A DNA stretch of 64,000 nucleotides from Petrosia ficiformis (taxonomy: Eukaryota; Porifera; Demospongiae; Haplosclerida; Petrosiidae): NCBI GenBank assembly GCA_947044365.1, contig OX345651.1, forward strand, positions 3,665,926 through 3,729,925, given 5' to 3'. Shown one piece after another: positions 30,901 through 41,055 of the stretch; within the stretch, counting starts at the first letter, position 1; every line of letters begins with the position of its first letter. The notes beneath the pieces are model-generated. The model was given only the letters and a program-made list of their open reading frames with translations. It searched no databases and was not told where the DNA came from. The translations under genes were made by a program, and so were the position numbers.

Positions 30901-33228
30901 GCCTCACTAAAGGGGCTTTAGTTATAATTGAAGGGCTCAGAGGTAAAGTGGGCTAACCCAAAAATCAATTACTGGAAATCATCCATAGTGCATAAAAATG
31001 TATTAAAAATTAGGTGTATTCCACTACCAAAATTGAAATATTTTTTGATTTCTTAATTTTTATCTGCCCCTGAAACACATTTTAAGTGTGTTTTCGTGTT
31101 AACCTCAGTGTATTGCCGTTTTGTGGGTTAGACCACTTTACTTCTCAGCCATTCAATTATAGTTAACTAAAACAACACTACTTTTTATCTTGTATCCTAG
31201 CGAGGATTCACTCCTCTTCATGAGGCAAGTGGAGAAGGACAGCTGAATGTGGTGTACCTTTTGTTAGCAATGGGTGCATTTCTTAAAGTACGAAGTAAAG
31301 AAGGCTGGACAGCTCTCATGTCTGCTTGTTATAATGGACACTTAAACACTGCAAAGGTTCTTATTGCAGCTGGATTAGAAGTTAATGCAACAAATAAGGT
31401 AGCGATATATAAATACATGAAGTATAGTACTACAGTATCAACTATGCATGAATAGATTCATCTTGTAGTGGCCGGGTTAGTTGTTAGGTGCACATGTACT
31501 GATGGAATGCAAAATAACAGTCAGCCATTGGCCATTTACTAGTCAAAATCTAGTTGGGCCTGTATATGGTCGAATAAAATTTCTGTTCAAAATTTCATAC
31601 CACAAGTGGCTATAAAAGTTGTAAGTAGTGTTGCTGATTGCTGCATCAGTTTACACAACACTGCTAGTTCTTTACTTCAATTCACTTCTGCACTCTTGAA
31701 TTGATGATATGATTTTTCTTCTTCCATTAGCATGGGTTTACTGCATTACATGTTGCAGCATGGAAAGGTAACACGGGAATTGTGGAACTACTGATAAAAG
31801 AAGGCTGTGTCATCACCATGGCAACCAGTGTATGTCCACAAATTTATCATTAAACACTGCACATTTTTATATTTTATATATACATTTTTCAGAACAAGAA
31901 AACTGCATTAGATATAGCTAAAGAAGAAAATCAACATGAAACTATCACCATTTTACAAGCAGCTAGTGTCAGGGTAAGCACTAAAGTGTATCGATAACTC
32001 ATCCCCTCCCCAAAAAGTCTTGCGTAGCCAGACCCAACCTACCACAAAAGAAGAATCTAAGAACAAGCAAGGCTAATGTTTGTTCAAAAATCACCAGATG
32101 TTTGTTGTAACACTTCTTCAGGCTTTAATACACATCAGTAAACATAGACTTTAATATCAATAACAACAGCATGAATCTCGTTAAAACAAAGCAATTGTAA
32201 GACTTATTTGTTGTTCCCCTTTGTAGTAGGTTTGCTCTGGCTAGGCGATGCTTAGATTATAATTATGGTTAAAAATTAAAATCTCTTTGGTATGCACCTC
32301 TGTAACTGCTATATATTAAAAGTATATCTGAAATTGAAATTAGTCAATTAAGAACATTTTAAATTTATTGGCAAATACTAATTTAATAATCTCCAAAATT
32401 ATTGGAGTCATTATTCAATTGATATTACATTGTATGCAGGAATCTGAACAGCCATTCTACAGAATAGCAGCTCTGGAAAGTCAACTCAAAGTAATGCAGG
32501 AAAAAGTCCTCCAGGCTCAACAGAAGTATGAGGAAGCACTTGCAGCGGAGAGGGCTTTAACTGCAGAGAATTTGAGCAAAATGAAACAGCAATTAATAGA
32601 GGAATTGGACCATCCAAAGTCAGAGAATAAGCTTCTGTGTGGAAAGATTGAAGAATCACAGAAATTTGAAGTGCAAATTGACCATGAAAGTTTGGAAGAT
32701 GAGGACCCATCTATTGACACTTCAACAACAACTGATAAAGGGATTACAGGAATAATATCAAAGAAAAACAAAAAAGCCAAAGGATACACAGGTATTGTTA
32801 GACTCAACCGCGAATCAGTAGGATCGATACCCATAATTGCATCTCCTCTCATTAATCGAACTTTCAAAAAAAAGAATTCTGAGCGTGAAACGATGGATAT
32901 TCTGGGATTAGATCCATTACAAGATACTGTACGTCTTCCTATTGATGACAAACCTCGTCGATCGTTTGAAGGTCAACAGAAGATGTTCATCACTCCACGT
33001 CCCAATGGTGATAAACTTACAATTACACAACTCATTGAGGATAGCCTACATAATCCTGGAACCATAGCTTCGATCCGAAAGCAGCTCAAAAAGGATGGTT
33101 TGACACCAAAGATAGAGAGAAAATTCAAACAAGATCTGCCACCAATGCTTGAAGGTACAAATTCTCTCCAAGTTCCTTCTGCTCCACTGGAAGGTGGCAA
33201 AAAAATGAGAAATGGTGACTTGTCATGA
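27972..33228 (+). CDS. Ankyrin-repeat, coiled-coil protein, 6 exons
   Basis: Exons 27972-28178, 29813-29914, 31201-31398, 31731-31829, 31893-31973, 32440-33228; 1476 nt, 491 aa. All introns are phase 0. Residues 1-36 are polar. About 37-225 form six ankyrin repeats (HGRNCLHLACHYGQLDTVL, GFTPLHEASGEGQLNVVYLL, GWTALMSACYNGHLNTAKVL, GFTALHVAAWKGNTGIVELL, KKTALDIAKEENQHETITIL). About 232-292 are a Gln/Glu/Lys-rich coiled coil (ALESQLKVMQEKVLQAQQ). The rest is a basic, low-complexity region with no domain I recognise. A cytoplasmic scaffold is likely; there is no signal peptide or membrane segment. No ortholog is named because only the repeats are diagnostic. Exon edges coincide with ankyrin repeat edges, supporting the model. 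Confidence 0.88.
28372..28943. mobile_element. MITE family F, about 40 bp inverted ends
   Basis: AAGGTAGTACTAGGGAGTGG...ACTCCAATCAGT at left is inverted as CACTGATTGGAGT...CCCCTAGTACAACCTT at right. 572 bp, non-coding, in intron 1 of the ankyrin coiled-coil gene. A 3'-truncated copy lies at 58699-59093. Confidence 0.85.
29278..29527. mobile_element. MITE family G, copy 1
   Basis: AGTCTGGTATCTGCCCCTTTGCA... and ...AGGGGCAGATACCAGACT are inverted over about 50 bp, each containing GGAGGAAGGGTCTG or CACACCCTTCCTC. Same ends as 59103-59504. In intron 1 of the ankyrin coiled-coil gene; the last 300 bp before exon 2 are AT-rich with nothing recognised. Confidence 0.85.
30286..30525 (+). repeat. Interspersed repeat B, uninterrupted copy
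   Basis: Homologous to the flanks of the MITE in erlin intron 2 (6505-6890) but without it. In intron 2 of the ankyrin coiled-coil gene. Confidence 0.7.
30923..31161. mobile_element. MITE with about 36 bp inverted ends nested in a family E repeat
   Basis: TATAATTGAAGGGCTCAGAGGTAAAGTGG..TAACCC at left, GGGTTAGACCACTTTACTTCTCAGCCATTCAATTATA at right. Family E sequence (TTTAGTT / GTTAACTAAAACAACA) continues on both sides. Ends 40 bp before the exon 3 acceptor. Confidence 0.8.
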
Positions 33229-33423
33229 TTTATCAGCAAATCAGCTAACACATTTTGTATTCCCATATATAATTAGTTTCAAAGAAACACTATAATTACA
33301 TCACATATATATAATACATAAGAACACAATTATGATAAAAAATAACACAAATTTTATAAAACAGTCTTTGGGTCCTGTTTCATGCGATGATGTAATCATT
33401 AAATATTACTGAATGGATATTGA

Positions 33424-36040
33424 TCATGATTTCACTGAGTTTAAATCTACAGCTGAGGTGAGAGACTGAAGGTGAATACCCATTTCCTGTAGAGTATACC
33501 CCATACGATACTGAATCGATAATTCTCCAATGAAATCACCAGTAATCCATCTAGTGATGTATCCAGCTGGGTCTGTAGGAGATATAATTCTGCCTTTTTT
33601 AGTAGTTGATAAGGTATAACTTCCACCTGTTTTACGCACTGCGTCTTTCTTATTAGCTTGGTTAAAGTCTGTGTTTTTAGGGTTATGATGGTATGCACGT
33701 GATCGAAGTTTTGCTGTATAATGTTGAACTTTTATTGTACCAACCTCATTCAATCTCTCTGAAGCCACTCGATCAGTCTGGGAAATAATGATTAGTAATT
33801 GTCTAAGTAAAATAGAAGCAAGTGTATTGTGTGCTAGGAAAATTACGCAAAGGAAATTTTTTGCAAACAGCAAATTTTGGAGCGTTCGTGAATTTAAATA
33901 TTCACAAATTGCTAATTACTGTATATACCACATCCATATTTATACTGTAAATTCACTATTTTTATTTTCACAAATGTCATTATTCTTGCCAAATTCGCGA
34001 ATTTTTTTCTCTGCATAATTTTCCCAGCATGTGGTATATTCTGTATACAATATATATCATAGGCAACAATGTAAATGTTAATAATAAACTTTGCATCATT
34101 TTATGTATGCAACGACTACTCAAACAACACATTGAATCATACATATTCATAATTCAAACTAATGTATATTTCTAGCAAATCTTCAGTTGTATACATATAC
34201 ATGAAAGATACAAACCTCATCACTTGCAAATCTTGGCAGCGAAAACAAGAACTCTTTTTTACCCTCAGAATCTAAAAATCCTTTAAATACACTACAAAAA
34301 AATGACCAATACTAAAAAATAGGGCTGGGCGATAGTAGCAATAGCATGACTATGGTTATCGTCAGTGTTACTATCATGACAGTGATAATTGAAAACTACT
34401 ATCGTGATAGTGGACATGTGGTTACAGGCATGTGTATTTGACATTGTCTCGCCTCAGCATGTGTGAATAAACATGCGAAGATGACAAGAAATATTTCTGA
34501 TGAGATTGATCTTGACAAAGAGCTGGAGGGTTTTCTGTTAGAGGGCTCTAATAGTTATGTATGGGAGTACTTAGTTTCTCTGGAAAATGCTCAGAATCTG
34601 TATCCAAATATTAGAGTGGACATGTGGTTACAGGCATGTGCATTTGACATTGTCTTGCCTCAGCATGTGCACAACCATGTGAATAAACATGTGAAGATGG
34701 CAAGGAGTATTTCTGATAAGATTGATCTTGACAAAGAGCTGGAGGTTTTTCTGTTAGAGGGCTCTAATAGTTATGTATGGGAGTACTTAGTTTCTCTGCT
34801 ACAAGTGGAAAATGGTCAGAATCTGTATCCAAATATTAGTTTCACTATCGTGATAGTATCACTGTCATTCAAGTATCTATTAGATACCATGATAGTTAAA
34901 ATTTTCACTATCGTCCAGCTTTACTAGAAATACTACACAAGATGTATATTAAAATAGCGTTGCTGTGATATAATGATATATTGTATATCGATCCACAACA
35001 TATCATATTGCAATTTTTTTTTCTATCGTTAAGAGATATTTATATTTATCTTATTGATATAGTATCTATTCTACTATAGTTACCATAGCAGTAATACTAT
35101 ACATTACATATTTAATGGTTATGTCATGACAAATACCATATTGCAACATAAAATGCCATGACACATGACATGACACATGACATGGACAATGTCTGCAACA
35201 TGGCAGGTTTCAGTATAATGAAAGGAGATAAATCAGCACTGGTGCAATACTATACACATAGCAGTTCATATTAGCATGTATACTCATTAGCAATACAATC
35301 ATAACGTATTATCTAACATAGTGCAGTATAAACAATGAGATTAAATTAGCAACTACTTCCTACACATGGCATTCCTAGACAAACAAAACACACACGCTTT
35401 CTATTTGTCATAATATAATTACCTAACATAGTGTGGAATCGGCATTTAAATTGCTGACATATAGCATTCTTAGATCATCTTATCTCTTAGCCCTTTATCG
35501 ACTCATTCACTTGGCCTTAGGAAATTAGAAATAGCTTCCACTTGCCAACGTTTATATTGATCTTAGCAATGTTTTTGATAAGCTCATATGGCGCACCATT
35601 GGCCCAAAGAGCTTCTTATTTGGCACTGCACAGTTCTCTCTTTGGGCCAGTGGCGAAGTTAATTATGATTATATTGTCACTAACAGCATTAACTCTTAGT
35701 TAACTGGCTCAAGATGTATTCTCAATGGCACACACACCAACCATTTTTGAGCCAATTTGGCCCAAGCTTCAAAACTTATCAAAAACTCTTGATCTTAGTC
35801 TCAACTCCATTTTACAGATAGGAGTCTCATTCTTATACTATGCATGGTTTTTATAAATTTAGGTCCATGGCAGTATAAAAGGGTCAAGTGAATGTGATGG
35901 ACTGTGTTACTACAAAACAAACCGAAATATTGAATCAAATAGGTGGGAATAAAAAACTGACAATAGGCTTTAGGCCTAATACAGTTCATCTCACACCAGC
36001 TGGCATTATGAAATCCACTATAATATAAATAAATAAATAA

Positions 36041-36083
<43 letters not shown>

Positions 36084-36431
36084 CAATTTATATATATATA
36101 TATATATACATTGTATGTCCAACCCTAGCAAGACAGAGACTTACTGAGTTCCTCCTTCTTTAAGCACACAATTACAAATACGAACACCGTCTATAGAAAG
36201 ATGCATGGCAGAGGCATCCTGGCCAGGATGAAGTGTCACCTTGACTGTATAAGGAGTAACTGGCCATTTTTGAACTTCAACCTCACCACAAACTAACTCT
36301 CTAACTTCTTGTTCGTAACTGAATGGAGTAAACAAGTTGCTTTCCACGTAAAGTTCACCATCCTTTTCATATTCTGGTACATCATGGTTTCCTATTTGCA
36401 CAGAGAAGCTAAAGTTACTGTTGGTAGGCAT
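33424..36431 (-). CDS. Small protein resembling DUF7918-type domain, 3 exons
   Basis: Exons 36431-36145, 34291-34216, 33777-33424; 717 nt, 238 aa. Starts MPTNSNFSFSVQIGNHDVPE. An N-terminal beta-rich stretch alternates EYEKDGELYVES, WPVTPYTVKVTLHPGQDAS and MHLSIDGVRICNCVL; exon 2 gives FKGFLDSEGKKEFLFSL; exon 3 starts with ERLNEVGTIKVQHYTAK. That order (self-contained beta domain, 'KGF...FxF', then 'GTIxVxxY') is what I recall of the DUF7918 type described mainly from fungi; the match is from memory and tentative. The C-terminus is polar and ends LTSAVDLNSVKS. No signal peptide or membrane segment. Its stop is 195 bp from that of the convergent ankyrin coiled-coil gene. Function unknown. Confidence 0.72.
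34320..34923. mobile_element. hAT-like MITE with an internal direct duplication
   Basis: TAGGGCTGGGCGATAGT at left, ACTATCGTCCAGCTTTA at right; flanks CTAAAAAA and CTAGAAAT agree at 6 of 8 positions. Inside, a block of about 190 bp (GACATGTGGTTACAGGCATG to AATCTGTATCCAAATATTAG) occurs twice, giving an open frame with a repeated LDKELEGFLLEGSNSYVWEY segment. Lies in intron 1 of the DUF7918-like gene. Confidence 0.75.
35570..35787. mobile_element. MITE family C, copy 3
   Basis: TGTTTTTGATAAGCTCATATGGCGCACC at left and CTTCAAAACTTATCAAAAACT at right; inverted orientation relative to 7070-7289. Confidence 0.8.
35996..36110. repeat. (TAAA)n and (TA)n microsatellite
   Basis: TAAATAAATAAATA followed by long TA runs, interrupted by TAATTACAATT, 35 bp from the exon 1 donor of the DUF7918-like gene. 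Confidence 0.9.
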
Positions 36432-37680
36432 TTTATTAAAATTATTATTAAAATTATTATTAAAGATTTTCAGGGGGTTAAGACGTAATGGTTCACATCC
36501 TGTAAGGGAAGCTCAAAATTCGCCAACCATTTAGACCCAAAAGAATACAAAATGACCAACATTAAAATGGCTTATTAGTGATTAAGAAATTTCCTGCATA
36601 CTTTATAATCATATAATGCTATCAACAGCAATGTACATGTTACTACTATAAACAATGCCCTTTGTACTGGTGACTTTCATTGCTTGATGGAAATTACCAA
36701 AATAGAAAGTTTTGATAGCATGTTAAATTACAAGTCAAAGTATGAGCAACCTACTGCCATTGTAGCAGCAGACAGTATGCTTAGGGATCCTACATAAGTA
36801 CAACTATTTGTATATACTTTGTTTTATAGCATTGTAAGTACTTATGTAGGGTTATATGGAAGTAGTTTGTTTAATTTTGGGTACTCATGGAGGTAGGAAC
36901 AGGGGGGTCTGGGGGGCTGAACCCCCCCACTTTTGAGAACTCAGTACAATGAACAACTCTCTGATTTTTTTGATGAAGGATGGAGGAAATCAATAAATTT
37001 ATTGAAGTGATGCATATTTGACTGAGACTATAACTGTCCACACAGTCCCCACTTCAATATTGCTTCCTACCCTCCCGACCTTGTTTGCATACTTTTTGGG
37101 TTTTGACATCCCTACATCTTCCATTTTTATTGAAAATGTTTTTATTATTCTTGTAGATAAATAGCCCTAGACAATGACCTTAATTTTTTAGGAAGAAAGT
37201 TTTGAAAGCTGTGAAAACACTTTCCAGAAGCCATCTTCTTTAGGAAAATGTTGTGAAAAATGTTTATTAAATTTTAGTTTCTGAATATATGTACACAATT
37301 CAATTATGATTACAATGTAACTTAATTGCATAATTTTGAATAAAATATAATGCAGGTAATTTTAATTAAGTCCAGAAGAAAATGATTTTATTTTTTTTAC
37401 ACATTAATCTAAATACAAACTACAGCCATAAAACATATGGCAGGGGATTAGTATGAAACATATGGCAAAAAAGTTTCTTTTTTTAAGCTATACAATACAG
37501 TACGCTAATATTTATTTTTTAAAACAATTATTGTGTAAAGTCTGAAACACAAGAAGTCACTGTGATAATAGTAGTGTATATCGTATGACAAAATTAATAC
37601 ATTAAAACATAGTGGTGTATATTATTGCTATAATTATTATAAATAATAAGTGAAAAAAATGTACAAGAAATTAAAGAGAA
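36432..37680. other. Intergenic, no gene recognised
   Basis: AT-rich. Contains one GC island, GGGGGGTCTGGGGGGCTGAACCCCCCC at 36903-36930, similar to GGGGGGCTGCGCCCCCCAGACCCCCC at 58023, a high-copy-looking motif. No coding signal on either strand. Confidence 0.7.
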
Positions 37681-37689
37681 ATTAAAGTC

Positions 37690-37995
37690 TTCTGGACTGG
37701 AGTACTGAATGAGGTAGACTGGAACTGGAACACTGGATGAGGTAGGATGGAACCAGAGCACCGAATAAATTAGACTGGAACCAGTTCACTGGATGAGGTA
37801 GAATGGAAGTGGCTCTAGTTTCAGTCTACCTCATTCAGTGCTCCAGTTCCATTCTAGACTGCCTCATTCAGTGCTGCGGTTCCATCCTACCTCATCCAGT
37901 GTTCCAGTTGCAGTCTACCTCATCCAGTCTCCAATTCCAGTCTACCTTTAATTTTCCAGTGCTCCAATTTCAGTTCACCCCATCCAGTACTAGTC
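37690..37995. repeat. Inverted tandem repeat of GACTGGAACCAGAGCACTGGATGAGGTA units
   Basis: Left arm 37690-37810: four units of about 34 bp (GGTAGACTGGAACTGGAACACTGGATGA). Right arm 37812-37990: five units in the opposite sense (CTACCTCATCCAGTGCTCCAGTTCCA). The arms meet at about 37810. A related short stretch is at 11735-11820. Confidence 0.85.
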
Positions 37996-38739
37996 ATGTA
38001 TATAGATATCTACCTTTACTTGATTGTAAAGCACTTTCTCTCTCCCTGGCTAGCCTTTCTAAGTCTACACGCCAATAATTGTTTTGAAAAATAAATTTTA
38101 ATTATTATGGTGTACTTTTGAAAATATATTTGCATATTATATTTGTTATAAGACAGTTTTCTTTTAAGAACAAAGATGTTTAATTTCGACACCAATCCCC
38201 TGCTATAGACAATTAACTGACAAAATCAAGTGACAATTGCATTAGTTAGAGTGGGTGACCACACTAACCAGTGTATAAAAGTGGTCAATCTGCAATTCTA
38301 CTTTTTAAACCCTTATTTGGTTACACGAGTTTCAATGCAGTATTGAATTGCTTCTGAGGTATAAATTATTCCACGACTTTCATGCAATGGGGAATAGCCA
38401 GCCCCTCTCTTTACATGGTAGGTGTAGCCACACCTGCAAAGGAAGCTCAAAATTCGCCACCATTTAGACCCAAAAAAAATATATTGACTCAAAATGACCA
38501 ACATTAAAATGGCTTAGTGATTAATGAATATTACATTTTTTAATTAAGCACTGTATATGAGCAGTGATCATAGAAAGTTTCACCTCTGCTCACTTCACTG
38601 GCTAAACTGTAGATAACTGAGCGAACAATCCTAGTAGCTAGCCATGTATGTAGACAAATTTTTCACAGTGAGAGGTTCAAACCCTTATTTAAATTATGTT
38701 TTCTCCTACATGAAAATTCATGTGCCTAGCATGCTAGCA

Positions 38740-38975
38740 ATAGGCGTAGACAAACACGCACAACAGACAAACAAGCAGCCACAATGGCTTCATTAAACAT
38801 TAGAGCAGCCACTTTTGGCTTAGAAAGATAATCAGCCACAATGACTTAGAAAAATAATAATCAGCCACCATGGCTTAGAAAATAAGCAGCCACAATGGCT
38901 TAGAATAATAATAATCAGCAACCATGGCTTAGAAAATGAGCAGCCACAATGGCTTAGAAAAATAAGAAAAAATGG
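38740..38975 (+). repeat. GCAGCCACAATGGCTTAGAAAATAA tandem repeat, copy 2
   Basis: About seven 22-30 bp units with CACAATGGCTTAGAAAA or CACCATGGCTTAGAAAAT cores; preceded by CTAGCATGCTAGCAATA. Same block is found reversed at 17175-17440 and, interrupted, in the second duplication unit. Confidence 0.8.
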
Positions 38976-39068
38976 AACACTGAATTCCTAGTCTTGAGAA
39001 CCGGGAATGGTGGGTTAAATATCTTTGATGGCTAGCCAACTCTCCCCACTCATCCAGTTCCATACAAT

Positions 39069-40405
39069 AATAATAACAAGTGTATATATATAGAGAAAAA
39101 AACATCCCTATATTTGCTTTGTGATGACTATGTATTAAGCATTGCTGATGGCACTAGTGTCTCTACCTTTCTGTGTACTCCTGGGGCCTGAAGACGTAAG
39201 TGTAAGCCTAATTGCAGTCTAAATACACAAATGTCTGATGAACTGACTGAGGTACTCCTTCAAGGTTCTAAATGATGACTTCCTCGTGTCTGAAACTCAA
39301 TAACTTATCATACTTACTTGTTAAAGATTCTTGCATAATATCTATACTGTTTCTCTGCTATATACAACAGTTATTAGCAGTTTTACATCCTTTCTGAATC
39401 TTCCTGGCTGGTCTGTAGCTCAAACGCGCGTTCTTTTACGCGCCACGCCCATTAATTGACCGAGCCCCCCGGGAATGACGCAACTTCCTTAACTACGTAT
39501 ACAACGCATAGTCGCGCAAGTGACACAAGAATATAATAATTTATTATAATAATATAACAAGTGTATATAGAGAAAAAAAACATCCCTATGATTGCTTTAC
39601 AAATTTAAGTAAAGATAAACGTATCTCTATGACTGCTTTGTGGTGTCCAGCATTCGGTAATCATGGCTGACTTTATCAAGCATGAAAGACAACAGCTTAT
39701 TATTTTGATTATCTACTCTCCTGACCTTTCAAAGGACCTTGTAGAACTTTAGGAATATATTTCAGGCAGAATAGCTAGCTATTAGTTCCAGTTTCTACGT
39801 AAGCTACACAGATTTTTTTCTGCTGCTGTGTAGAGCTTGATCAATGATCGCGCGTTCTTTTACGCTCCACGCCCATTAATTGACCGAGCCCCCCGGGAAT
39901 GATGTAACTTCCTTAACTACGTATACAACGCATACTCGCGTAAGTGGACACAAGAAAACAAGTGTATATAGAGAAAAAAACATCCCTATATTTGCTTTGT
40001 GATGACTATGTATTAAGCATTGCTGATGGCACTAGTGTCTCTACCTTTCTGTGTACTCCTGGGGCCTGAAGACGTAAGTGTAAGCCTAATTGCAGTCTAA
40101 ATACACAGATGTCTGATGAACTGACTGAGGTACTCCTTCAAGGTTCTAAATGATGACTTCCTCGTGTCTGAAACTCAACAACTTATCATACTTACTTGTT
40201 AAACATTCTTGCATAATATCTATACTGTTTCTCTGCTATATACAACAGTTATTAGCAGTTTTACATCCTTTCTGAATCTTCCTGGCTGGTCTGTAGCTGA
40301 AACGCGCGTTCTTTTACGCGCCACGCCCATTAATTGACCGAGCCCCCGGGAATGACGCAACTTCCTTAACTACGTATACAACGCATAGTCGCGCAAGTGA
40401 CACAA

Positions 40406-40441
<36 letters not shown>

Positions 40442-40562
40442 TAAACCCCGTGGAAAGCAATTATAGGGATGGCCCTACGGGCCATAATAATTATTATATA
40501 TATATATATAATATACATTAAACCCCGTGGAAAGCAATTATAGGGATAGCCCTACGGGCCAT
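39069..40562 (-). mobile_element. Cluster of family A repeats, absent from duplication unit 2
   Basis: Two near-identical copies (39079-39537 and 39959-40412) flank a diverged copy (39560-39952). All end GCGCCACGCCCATTAATTGACCGAG...ACTACGTATACAACGCATA..CGCG. Two short terminal pieces (40443-40487, 40513-40562), each AAACCCCGTGGAAAGCAATTATAGGGAT.GCCCTACGGGCCATAA, follow. The second unit has ATATAATAAAAATACATG (54216) without this 1.5 kb. Confidence 0.75.
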
Positions 40563-41055
40563 AAAAATACATGTACACTGCAAAAATAAAATTGACAGTT
40601 GTAGGACTAGTGTAAATTGTAATTTAATTGGTCATGTAGGATATACATGTAATTATAATCCAACTTCAATATCCTTATGCTGTCTAATAGATGTACAAAG
40701 AAGGCATGATAATTGATTATGTTTGGTACTTAATATAATTAGCTGTGGCGTTAGATGTATGTAATACACAACCACATGAACAAGGCCCAAACCTCCCTGG
40801 TACCTACTCTACTGCAATGTTTGAGAAGTACAGGATTCTTATTAAGTCGTGCTTTGAAACTAGATTATCATCACAGACTAAGTATGGGCATTTGCCGATG
40901 TTGTTTTACTAGTTTATGATTGAGTGCCGTCGAGACTAAGTATGCTTTGTCAGTGACATTGTTACTTTCAAGTAGAATAATAGCAAATAAAGAGCAAATA
41001 ATAGCAAATTAATACTGTCGTTATGTAATGTACTTGAAAGACCATTTATTTTTAC

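Noticed and set aside
34463..34927. 154-residue frame with an internal repeat
   Set aside because: Lies wholly inside a hAT-like MITE; the repeat is a 190 bp DNA duplication, with no recognisable domain.
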